From Gammaproteobacteria bacterium (GTDB lineage Bacteria > Pseudomonadota > Gammaproteobacteria > GRL18), in assembly GCA_013139395.1 (NCBI GenBank), contig WTAX01000515.1, forward strand, positions 1-6,651: 6,651 nucleotides of DNA. Reading direction: 5' to 3'. The notes beneath the pieces were generated by a model. It worked only from the letters and a program-made list of their open reading frames with translations. It was not told the DNA's origin and did no database searches. The position numbers and the translations under genes are program-made. Within the stretch, counting starts at the first letter, position 1. The number at the start of each line of letters is the position of its first letter. This document shows, piece after piece, positions 1-5,451 of the stretch.

Positions 1-1263
1 AGCGATTTAGAAATAGAAAATACCGTTGTCGAAAAAATAGGTAATGATGCAAATTATTCAAAAAATATTGGTAAAAATCGTTACAATATTATTGAACGTC
101 GTTATGCTGTTTATCCCCAGCAAAGTGGTTTATTAACTATCCCGGCACTCACTTTTACCGGTAATGCAGAAATCAGTCAAAGCTATTCTTTATTTTCAAG
201 ACCCGGAAGACAAATTATTAGCCGGACTAAACCTCTGACTCTGAATATTTTACCAATACCCGATAGTTTTACCGGCCAGGACTGGCTGCCTGCTGAAAGT
301 CTTGAAATTGAATCTGAAATTCTTGAAGATACCAATTCTATCATTGTTGGCGAGGCCATTACTCGTCATATTATTGTTAGAGCTAAGGGACTTTTAGGTT
401 CACAATTACCCGTAACAAGTGTGTCATCATCAAAAATAATAAAAGCCTATCCTGATAAAGAAAAGCTTAACAATCAATTGGTCAATGGCAAAGTGATTGG
501 TGTAAGACGAGATACTATTGCAATTATCCCGCTAAAACCAGGAAGTTTTACACTCCCTGAAATAAAAATTAACTGGTGGAATACCAAAACCAATCAACAG
601 CAAACCAGCCGCTTAGCGGCCCGCACTCTTTTAGCACAGCCTGATAGTGAACAGTTAGCCCAAATTGAAACAAATAAACAAATACATCAGCCTGAAGAAG
701 CAGCTCAAAAAAATATCAATGCCACTGAAAAGGAAATGGTAAAAACGATTGAAAAAATCATTTATAAAGAAGCAGAGTTAACTAAAAACCTTTGGTTCTG
801 GGTGAGTATCGCTTTATTAATTGTATGGCTGATGACTCTCGCCTTATTAATAGTCGCCTCTGCAAAAAACAAACATCCCAAAAAAGCCCTGACAGTTGAT
901 GAAAAATCCCCCCTGAATGACCTTGAAATCAAGAAGCATCTTCATCAGTTATATGAAGATTGCCAAAATAATGATGCCTATAATACCAGTGAATCATTAG
1001 CTCAATGGGCACAATTATATTTTAACCAGCCAATGATATCAGGCTTATTACCTGTCATTGAACTGATTGGCAACAATTCTAATAATGATTCACTTATTAG
1101 TGAAATTTATAACCTGGAAAGCTGCCAATATTCACAAGAGAAAAAAACATGGCTGGGTAATAATTTAAGTTCAGAACTAAAAAAATATCTGCAACAAGAC
1201 AATGTAGAAAAGGAGGCTGAAAAGAACAAAGCACCACAGGCATTTTCTACGTTAAATCCTTAG
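1..1263 (+). CDS. batD: BatD-family inner-membrane protein, C-terminal part (5' end outside window)
   Basis: The frame is open from the first base to the TAG at 1261-1263, giving 420 residues with the N-terminus missing; a GTG at 421 is internal, not the start, because family similarity continues well upstream of it. Visible residues 31-54 carry the BatD-like stretch YAVYPQQSGLLTIPALTFTG. Around residues 162-190 comes NGKVIGVRRDTIAIIP followed by GSFTLPEIKINWWN, also typical of the family. A single transmembrane helix (about residues 263-288, LWFWVSIALLIVWLMTLALL) is followed by a roughly 130-residue cytoplasmic tail rich in Asn, Gln and Lys. BatD proteins are multi-domain beta-rich periplasmic proteins anchored in the inner membrane. 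They are normally encoded with MoxR-type ATPase and von Willebrand A (BatA/BatB) genes, linked to oxygen tolerance or envelope stress. Those partners would lie to the left, outside the window. The gene ends at a hairpin terminator. The molecular role of BatD is poorly understood even in the family. Confidence 0.88.
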   Translation, partial: SDLEIENTVVEKIGNDANYSKNIGKNRYNIIERRYAVYPQQSGLLTIPALTFTGNAEISQSYSLFSRPGRQIISRTKPLTLNILPIPDSFTGQDWLPAESLEIESEILEDTNSIIVGEAITRHIIVRAKGLLGSQLPVTSVSSSKIIKAYPDKEKLNNQLVNGKVIGVRRDTIAIIPLKPGSFTLPEIKINWWNTKTNQQQTSRLAARTLLAQPDSEQLAQIETNKQIHQPEEAAQKNINATEKEMVKTIEKIIYKEAELTKNLWFWVSIALLIVWLMTLALLIVASAKNKHPKKALTVDEKSPLNDLEIKKHLHQLYEDCQNNDAYNTSESLAQWAQLYFNQPMISGLLPVIELIGNNSNNDSLISEIYNLESCQYSQEKKTWLGNNLSSELKKYLQQDNVEKEAEKNKAPQAFSTLNP

Positions 1264-1292
1264 TAGCTTGCCCGAAAATAGATTAAGAGTCC

Positions 1293-1335
1293 AAAAAATC
1301 CTGCTTGCCTAATATTTTCATTGAGCAAGCAGGAT
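1293..1335 (-). terminator. Hairpin terminator between convergent genes
   Basis: An 11-bp perfect inverted repeat has arms ATCCTGCTTGC (1298-1308) and GCAAGCAGGAT (1325-1335) around a 16-nt loop. Read on the minus strand, the stem is followed at once by a run of six T (complement of 1293-1298), a standard intrinsic terminator for the 1352-1666 frame and the protease operon upstream of it. Read on the plus strand, the stem is followed only by ATTTATAT, so it can end batD transcription but less strongly. It lies 35 nt after the batD stop and 17 nt after the minus-strand stop. Confidence 0.8.
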
Positions 1336-1351
1336 ATTTATATCAAAGCAG

Positions 1352-1666
1352 TTATGAATGTGCCTGTTCAGGTGCTCCGCCAGTCTCAAGAATAGCAATA
1401 ATCTCAAGTGTTCTTAAATCAACCTTTATAAACTTTCCATCTTGTGTTGCAAAGGTATAGAAATACCTTCCTTCTGGACCAATATATGAGAAATGAGGCT
1501 GCAGCAAATGCTTGTCATCTTTGTCACAGTCATGATCAAAGCCTATCTGAAGCTGTTTTTTGACTTCTAATATTTCCATGTCAATGATAGTGAAAAACTT
1601 GTCAAAGTGAAGTGAGTTCAGAGTTTTATATTTTTTTAACAAACCGATAAAACTCTGAACTGACAC
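1352..1666 (-). CDS. C-terminal fragment of a YVTN-type beta-propeller protein, probable gene remnant
   Basis: The frame gives 104 residues from a GTG start. From about residue 21 it has the rhythm of propeller blades: FFTIIDMEILEVKKQLQIG reads like a 'VIDxxTxEVxxxxxxG' strand set. HFSYIGPEGRYFYTFATQDG then KFIKVDLRTLEIIAILETGG matches the pattern 'phxxxxPdGryxyvxxxxdGxvxkiDlxTxexxxxixxG'. That makes only one and a half to two blades, where a closed propeller has seven or eight, so the protein cannot fold as a complete one. The upstream frame is closed by TAA seven codons before the GTG, and the protease gene ends 54 nt further up, so the missing blades are not nearby. The first 20 residues (SVQSFIGLLKKYKTLN...) do not look like propeller sequence and are encoded by a hairpin (1612-1664). 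A weak GGA precedes the GTG. I infer a 5'-truncated remnant; a small expressed protein using the in-frame ATG at residue 30 is possible. Confidence 0.5.
   Translation of the reverse strand: MSVQSFIGLLKKYKTLNSLHFDKFFTIIDMEILEVKKQLQIGFDHDCDKDDKHLLQPHFSYIGPEGRYFYTFATQDGKFIKVDLRTLEIIAILETGGAPEQAHS
1612..1664. repeat. 17-bp inverted repeat (one mismatch) overlying the start of the propeller fragment
   Basis: The left arm GTGAGTTCAGAGTTTTA (1612-1628) and right arm TAAAACTCTGAACTGAC (1648-1664) pair at 16 of 17 positions around a 19-nt loop, which contains a seven-T run. The inner 14 bp are uninterrupted. The right arm ends on the GTG start of the 1352-1666 frame, so the hairpin encodes that frame's non-propeller N-terminus. 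It is not a canonical terminator because the T-run lies in the loop. It could be a small mobile hairpin element or the scar of the event that truncated the propeller gene. Confidence 0.7.
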
Positions 1667-1720
1667 GCTATCCAGTTGATACCGTTACCGAATAACGTGA
1701 GTTTTAGCGCATCAATAACA

Positions 1721-3475
1721 TTACTTTTTTGAAATACGAACGTTATCTAATTTAAAGTCAACACCTGATTGAGGCCCCATCAAATGCAAATCTAATATAC
1801 TTGCATTATCAACTTCAGGTACATGAATATCCATTTGAACCTTCTGCCATGCCCCTGATGCTACTTGTGCACTGCCAAGTGCTTTCCAGCCTCTGTTATA
1901 CAGGTAAGGTCTTAAAGTGACACTGGCATTACCTTCAACAAAGATATCAGCTTCAAGTTGATAATCTGTATTAGAGCTTAATAAACCTTTAACATCTTTT
2001 TTGGCTCCTTGATACCATCTTGTTCTCTTAGATATGCTCAAACCTCCTTTAGCATCCACACCACCATTAACATCATGATTTACTGCGGCACCAAAACTAG
2101 CTTTCCAACCCTGAAGTCCATTATTGAAATCACTAATCAGTGAAGTTAAACCCCCGGTTGAACCATCGGTTTTGCTGGTTAATAACACTTCATCAATTAA
2201 AGCACCATGTCCCATACCATACACAAGCAGCTTTATTTCTTGAATATTGTTTCTAGAGTTCAGCACAAAATCAGCTTTTACAGTCGTATATTCACTACCA
2301 GTGATTGATGCTGCAGTAAGACGTTGATAACTGGTCCGGTTTTGTACTCTTACAGCAAGATAAGCAGCAATATTCTGGCGAGTATTTGAATCTAATTTAG
2401 ACTTCATAGAAAATTGATAATCAACACCTGCTTTTACAATTGATGTCACATCTTGAGCAACACTAAAGTAACGTCCATTGCCGCTAGCAATATGTAATAC
2501 ATTATCAATTCCACAATCCACGGTTTCTTGTTTTATAGTCAAGACATCCTTACCAAAAAAGCTATTCCAGGATGAAAGTGATTTATTAAAATCACCATTT
2601 TGAAGCAGATTATCTTTCAAGGTTGTTTTAATACAAGTTGAACCTCCAGTACTGCCGCCCGTAGAACCGCCAGTGCTGCCGCCGGTACTGCCGCCGCTTG
2701 TACTATAGACTTCAGGCATAAAATTAACATGTTGAGAAGCTAACAAATTCAGGTTTTTACTGGAATCTGCTCTATTATTAATACCACAAGCATCACCTTC
2801 ACACTCATTAATTCTAGGGTTTGAATAGTATTGCAGACGATTACGAGTACTATAAGAACTGGTATAACCCATGGTCGATACCCATCGTCCTACACCACCG
2901 TGACCAATAGCCCACGGCCATACACCACCCTTACTATTTTGTCTCACTGAGTGACCAAGACTCATATTATGGCCAAGTTCATGAGCAAATGTGCCGCCAC
3001 CGCAATCATAAGATACCAGGCTATAGGCATAATTGGCCGAATTGCCATACAACTGACCTGTTTGTGAATTACCTTGAGGCACATAACCTATACCACAAAA
3101 AGCGGTTGCTCTGCCCATTATCATAACGAAGTCTGCACCATGTTCTTTGCGCAGCTTTGCTATAGTGTCATCTACTCTTGCTTGAGAAAGTTGATTACTC
3201 CCCAACAATTGATATTTTGCTGGAGCCGCTGCTGTGTGCACGATACGTATTTGTGAGTCTACCCGGCTATTTTTTAGTGTCTGGTTTGTATAATCTTCTA
3301 AATAGGCAAACCGAGCATCCAGATCACTGCCATATCTTGAATTGACCATATCTGGTGTATAAAGTACCATCAAATCATAAGTTTTTATTGCATCTGCGGC
3401 CTGCACGCTGACTGATAGTGCGCTGGCAACCGAAGTCAGCAATACCGCTTTTTTTGTGAGTTTAATGAACGACAT
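1721..3475 (-). CDS. Secreted reprolysin-like zinc metalloprotease with two C-terminal carbohydrate-binding-like domains
   Basis: The product is 584 residues. Residues 1-26 are a signal peptide with a basic N-region, a hydrophobic core and a VQA-ADA cleavage site. The catalytic domain starts almost at once (KTYDLMVLYTPDMV, 31-44) and runs to about 257. It holds the metzincin zinc motif HELGHNMSLGH: His165, Glu166 (general base), His169 and His175, with the Met-turn at Met202 in STMGY. Its end, YYSNPRINECEGDACG then NNRADSSKNL, resembles bacterial M12B/M72-like proteases. Cys127/Cys158 and Cys225/Cys230 are plausible disulfide partners. Five GGST repeats (261-280) lead to a jelly-roll domain (about 288-433, LLQNGDFNKSLSSWNSFFG) containing Cys281/Cys321 near its start. 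A short linker and a second similar domain (447-582, LISDFNNGLQGWKASFG) follow; both resemble CBM_4_9 modules. The ATG is supported by AAGGAA five nt upstream. No propeptide precedes the catalytic domain, which is unusual; the upstream gene may supply it. Expected to act outside the cytoplasm; the substrate is unknown. Confidence 0.9.
   Translation of the reverse strand: MSFIKLTKKAVLLTSVASALSVSVQAADAIKTYDLMVLYTPDMVNSRYGSDLDARFAYLEDYTNQTLKNSRVDSQIRIVHTAAAPAKYQLLGSNQLSQARVDDTIAKLRKEHGADFVMIMGRATAFCGIGYVPQGNSQTGQLYGNSANYAYSLVSYDCGGGTFAHELGHNMSLGHSVRQNSKGGVWPWAIGHGGVGRWVSTMGYTSSYSTRNRLQYYSNPRINECEGDACGINNRADSSKNLNLLASQHVNFMPEVYSTSGGSTGGSTGGSTGGSTGGSTCIKTTLKDNLLQNGDFNKSLSSWNSFFGKDVLTIKQETVDCGIDNVLHIASGNGRYFSVAQDVTSIVKAGVDYQFSMKSKLDSNTRQNIAAYLAVRVQNRTSYQRLTAASITGSEYTTVKADFVLNSRNNIQEIKLLVYGMGHGALIDEVLLTSKTDGSTGGLTSLISDFNNGLQGWKASFGAAVNHDVNGGVDAKGGLSISKRTRWYQGAKKDVKGLLSSNTDYQLEADIFVEGNASVTLRPYLYNRGWKALGSAQVASGAWQKVQMDIHVPEVDNASILDLHLMGPQSGVDFKLDNVRISKK
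2636..2695 (-). repeat. Five tandem 12-bp units encoding (Gly-Gly-Ser-Thr)5
   Basis: Protease residues 261-280 are five perfect GGST units, each encoded by 12 nt with varied third bases (for example GGCGGCAGTACC and GGAGGTTCAACT). They form a flexible linker between the catalytic domain and the first binding module. Because the unit is a multiple of three, gain or loss of copies changes linker length without shifting the frame. A degenerate GSTGG also occurs in the second inter-domain linker near residue 438. Confidence 0.9.
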
Positions 3476-3480
3476 AATAT

Positions 3481-3486
3481 TTCCTT
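3481..3486 (-). promoter_or_regulatory. Ribosome binding site of the metalloprotease gene
   Basis: The minus strand reads AAGGAA followed by five nt (ATATT) and the ATG at 3475. This is good Shine-Dalgarno placement, and it fixes the start directly ahead of the signal peptide. The protease therefore has its own initiation signal rather than depending on read-through from the upstream gene. Confidence 0.7.
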
Positions 3487-3510
3487 TTATTGTTCTTACA
3501 TTGAGGTTTT

Positions 3511-3522
3511 AATCAGCTGATT
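3511..3522. repeat. 12-bp perfect palindrome in the operon spacer
   Basis: AATCAGCTGATT is its own reverse complement. It lies in the 59-nt gap between the propeptide-like gene and the protease gene, 12 nt beyond the upstream stop codon. It could be a dimeric-regulator half-pair or simply chance in AT-rich DNA; with no loop it is a poor RNA hairpin. Confidence 0.35.
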
Positions 3523-3534
3523 CTAAGCTAAGAA

Positions 3535-4236
3535 TTAGGCTTCCGGCGGTACAACTTCTGTTATGTCAACTGCAATACCATCATCACCATGAAGGTTTTT
3601 ATTTAAAGAAGTTTCACTTTGCAGCAGAGTTTTCCCTGTCAGATTATCAATAGAGGCACTATAAACACCCTGGAGAGTAGCGACTGTTACAAAAGTCAGA
3701 TTTTTACCACGAACAATACTGACATTTTCTCCAAATCTGCCATCTGTTATCTCACCTTTAAAAATATGCGTACCATTAAAACTATTCCTGGTTTCATTAA
3801 TATCTGTTTGGAAGGTTTGATTTAGTTCAGGCACATAAAAATCAAAGGTTTGCCCTACCTGTAAATTGGAAATCATCTCGGGTTCAACTTTAAGAGAATA
3901 GATTTCCGGATCATCAGCCTGATCATTTTCATCAACTTCCCAAAATGTTTGCGGGCCATCGTATAAGTCATGAGGTATATTTTCAGCAATGTCAGGAGGA
4001 AGCATATCCTCAGTTTTATCAACAACTATTTCCGGCTCAATTTTTACCTCAGCAGCAGATGACTTAACTTCAACTTCTTCTACTTGACGTACTGATTTTT
4101 GAATAATGTCTGTTGGTATGATTGAATTCTCAACTAACGGTACTGTTCGTTCAGAATCCTGATAAAAATAGGCTGAAGAAGTGAGAAAAATTCCACTAAT
4201 AGAGATTAATCCAACAATAATATGTTTTTTATTCAT
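3535..4236 (-). CDS. Exported propeptide-like protein, probable partner of the metalloprotease
   Basis: The product is 233 residues. MNKK plus a hydrophobic segment (about 5-24) forms a signal peptide or uncleaved membrane anchor; the site after SSA is weak. Residues 27-110 are an acidic, Pro/Glu-rich, probably disordered spacer. Residues 112-205 are a beta-rich domain: LQVGQTFDFYVPELNQTFQT, then GTHIFKGEITDGRFG, then VSIVRGKNLTFVTVATLQG and VYSASIDNLTGKT. The order 'Gq.f.f.iP.l.....ti', 'G.ytf.G.i.....s.v.l....v.g.i...g..Y.I' recalls the N-terminal propeptide of secreted reprolysin-like bacterial proteases. The acidic, proline-containing tail resembles the linker that normally joins such a propeptide to its protease. 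The next gene is that protease, lacking a propeptide. I infer a trans-acting inhibitor or folding chaperone. There is no cysteine, so a cysteine switch is excluded. A weak GGAAAAAAC precedes the ATG. The propeptide assignment rests on pattern memory, not on a search. Confidence 0.65.
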   Translation of the reverse strand: MNKKHIIVGLISISGIFLTSSAYFYQDSERTVPLVENSIIPTDIIQKSVRQVEEVEVKSSAAEVKIEPEIVVDKTEDMLPPDIAENIPHDLYDGPQTFWEVDENDQADDPEIYSLKVEPEMISNLQVGQTFDFYVPELNQTFQTDINETRNSFNGTHIFKGEITDGRFGENVSIVRGKNLTFVTVATLQGVYSASIDNLTGKTLLQSETSLNKNLHGDDGIAVDITEVVPPEA

Positions 4237-4413
4237 GTTTTTTCCATATAATTAATAAGTCCATGATAACTACTCAGGGGAAACTATAATGATTTCACAA
4301 AACAAAAGACTTGAACCTCATCTCAAAAAAACAGTCTAGGTCTTGACAAACAACCTAACTAAACCACGCAGGCCCTTAATAACTAACGACTTTTACTCCT
4401 CTTAAGCAAATAC

Positions 4414-4458
4414 AAAATCACACAATTGTTGTTCCAGTTTGTGAATAAAATCACACAA
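4414..4458. repeat. Direct repeat AAAATCACACAA, two copies
   Basis: Identical 12-mers lie at 4414-4425 and 4447-4458, with starts 33 nt apart (about three helical turns). The second copy includes the TCACA half of the CRP-type palindrome. The first has TCACA but no TGTGA partner at the right distance, so at most it is a half-site on the same face of the helix. Confidence 0.5.
4440..4455. promoter_or_regulatory. CRP/Vfr-type operator, perfect TGTGA-N6-TCACA
   Basis: TGTGAATAAAATCACA matches the core CRP consensus TGTGA-N6-TCACA at all ten conserved positions. The symmetry extends outward, with GTTTGTG (4437-4443) mirrored by CACAAAC (4454-4460). The centre, 4447.5, is about 211 nt from the start of the propeptide-like gene and about 60 nt upstream of the start point predicted for the rightward promoter at 4473-4500. 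It could act on either gene or both. CRP control of secreted hydrolases is common, so I favour the protease operon on biological grounds, although the spacing fits the rightward promoter better. Confidence 0.65.
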
Positions 4459-4472
4459 ACAAACCCCGCTTC

Positions 4473-4500
4473 TTGCGAATAACAAACTAAATCATATAAA
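4473..4500 (+). promoter_or_regulatory. Candidate sigma-70 promoter toward mnmD
   Basis: TTGCGA (4473-4478) and TATAAA (4495-4500) are separated by 16 nt. Transcription would start near 4507, placing the CRP-type operator about 60 nt upstream, close to the -61.5 class I position. The -35 matches consensus at only four of six positions and the region is AT-rich, so a chance match is possible. Confidence 0.3.
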
Positions 4501-4610
4501 TCTTTTTACCAATCAATAAAAAAATGACTAAATAAACTTGTAAACATCTTTATTTCTTTAATTTAACTTAATTATTATTTAAAATAGTTTTACTCAAATA
4601 ACGCTAAATT

Positions 4611-4616
4611 TAAGGA
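4611..4616 (+). promoter_or_regulatory. Shine-Dalgarno sequence that bears on the mnmD start
   Basis: TAAGGA is a strong anti-16S match. It lies only 3 nt before an ATG at 4620, which is in the wrong frame and meets a stop after nine codons. It lies 8 nt before an ATT at 4625, which is in the mnmD frame. It is 38 nt from the first in-frame ATG (4655), too far to serve it. Confidence 0.5.
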
Positions 4617-4654
4617 ATTATGACATTACTAATAAAACAGCAAAAATAAGCTGG

Positions 4655-5377
4655 ATGGAGAGTGGTGAACCTTTTTCTGAGCAGTTTCAGGATTTTTATT
4701 TTTCTACCGATGGCGGTCTACAGGAAACTGAATATGTTTTTTTAAAACAAAACGGCTTTCCTCAGCGCTTCAATAAACCCGAATCTACAATATTAAGAAT
4801 TGGTGAAACTGGTTTTGGTACCGGTTTAAATTTTTTAGTGACGGCTTATCATTTTTTGCATGCTGCCCATTTGAACTGTACACTTGAATATACGGCAATA
4901 GAAAAATACCCTCTTTCTAAAGCACAACTTGAACAGGTTTATTGCACTTTTAAAAAAACATGGCCGCAACTCGCTTTATGCTGCAGTGAATTATTACAAT
5001 CTTATCCTGAAAATTTTGACCATATTGAAAACCATTTTCGATTTAAATTATTCAACGGCAAGATTTGTTTAAATCTTCTTATAGACGATGCCACAGCAGG
5101 ATTAAAACAGCTTTTAAGCTGTGCGAGTAAAGAGGATAATAATGAGAAAAAAATAGATGCCTGGTACTTAGATGGTTTTGCACCGGCAAAAAACCCTGAT
5201 ATGTGGCAGCAGGATTTATTTGAAGCTTTAGCCAATCTCAGTCATACAGGGACAACAATAAGTACATTTACATCAGCCGGTATAGTTCGACGCGGTTTGA
5301 TTGAAGCAGGCTTTAATATGTCTAAAGCACCAGGATTAGGTAAAAAGCGAGAGATTTTGTTTGGGGTAAAAAAATAA
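4655..5377 (+). CDS. mnmD: Stand-alone MnmD-type tRNA (5-aminomethyl-2-thiouridine) methyltransferase; start uncertain
   Basis: This corresponds to the N-terminal half of E. coli MnmC, which transfers a methyl group from S-adenosylmethionine to nm5s2U at wobble position 34, giving mnm5s2U. From the ATG at 4655, the 240 residues show FYFSTDGGLQETEYVFL (14-30), the SAM-binding loop GETGFGTGLNF (50-60), the EKYPL motif (83-87), DAWYLDGFAPAKNPDMW (168-184), FTSAGIVRRGLIEAGF (205-220) and GKKREILFG (229-237). All are strongly conserved in the family. The protein ends there: the FAD-dependent oxidase half of MnmC is absent, as in the known stand-alone MnmD enzymes. Such organisms are thought to use nm5U made directly by MnmE/MnmG with ammonium. 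The first in-frame ATG is probably not the real start. Upstream codons in the same frame read YDITNKTAKISW, aligning with the conserved N-terminal strand of MnmC, and the frame stays open back to 4583 with no ATG, GTG or TTG. Confidence 0.88.
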   Translation: MESGEPFSEQFQDFYFSTDGGLQETEYVFLKQNGFPQRFNKPESTILRIGETGFGTGLNFLVTAYHFLHAAHLNCTLEYTAIEKYPLSKAQLEQVYCTFKKTWPQLALCCSELLQSYPENFDHIENHFRFKLFNGKICLNLLIDDATAGLKQLLSCASKEDNNEKKIDAWYLDGFAPAKNPDMWQQDLFEALANLSHTGTTISTFTSAGIVRRGLIEAGFNMSKAPGLGKKREILFGVKK

Positions 5378-5451
5378 AAATTTATTATGACGTTTCTTTG
5401 CTTTTGATCTGGGGCTCCACTAAATAAGTGCTCCAAATAGGTATCCATCGA

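Larger units (their letters stand above)
4237..4654. other. Divergent, gene-free regulatory region
   Basis: This 418-nt, very AT-rich stretch separates the leftward protease operon from rightward mnmD. I see no reading frame in it resembling a protein. It contains a perfect CRP-type operator (4440-4455), a second copy of part of that site (4414-4425), a candidate rightward promoter (4473-4500) and the upstream extension of mnmD (from about 4619). A weak leftward -10 candidate, TATAGT, is the complement of 4283-4288 but has no convincing -35, so the operon's promoter is not fixed. Confidence 0.7.

Noticed and set aside
421..423. GTG as the start of the batD-like gene
   Set aside because: The same frame is open to the window edge and BatD-like sequence (YAVYPQQSGLLTIPALTFTG) lies upstream, so this codon is internal.
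1208..1215. Strong AAAGGAGG Shine-Dalgarno-like sequence near the end of batD
   Set aside because: No start codon follows at a useful distance and no coding frame begins there; it encodes Lys-Glu-Ala in the BatD tail.
1683..1697. CGTTA/TAACG stem after the protease stop as a terminator
   Set aside because: The stem is only 5 bp with no T-run; the better terminator is at 1293-1335.
4285..4290. Perfect TATAAT on the plus strand
   Set aside because: No -35 at the right distance, and it points away from the nearest gene start; likely chance in AT-rich DNA.
4343..4348. Perfect TTGACA on the plus strand
   Set aside because: No -10-like hexamer follows at 15-19 nt, so it does not form a promoter.
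5373..5386. AATAAA/TTTATT mini-hairpin at the mnmD stop
   Set aside because: It is AT-only with a two-nt loop, too weak to act as a terminator stem.
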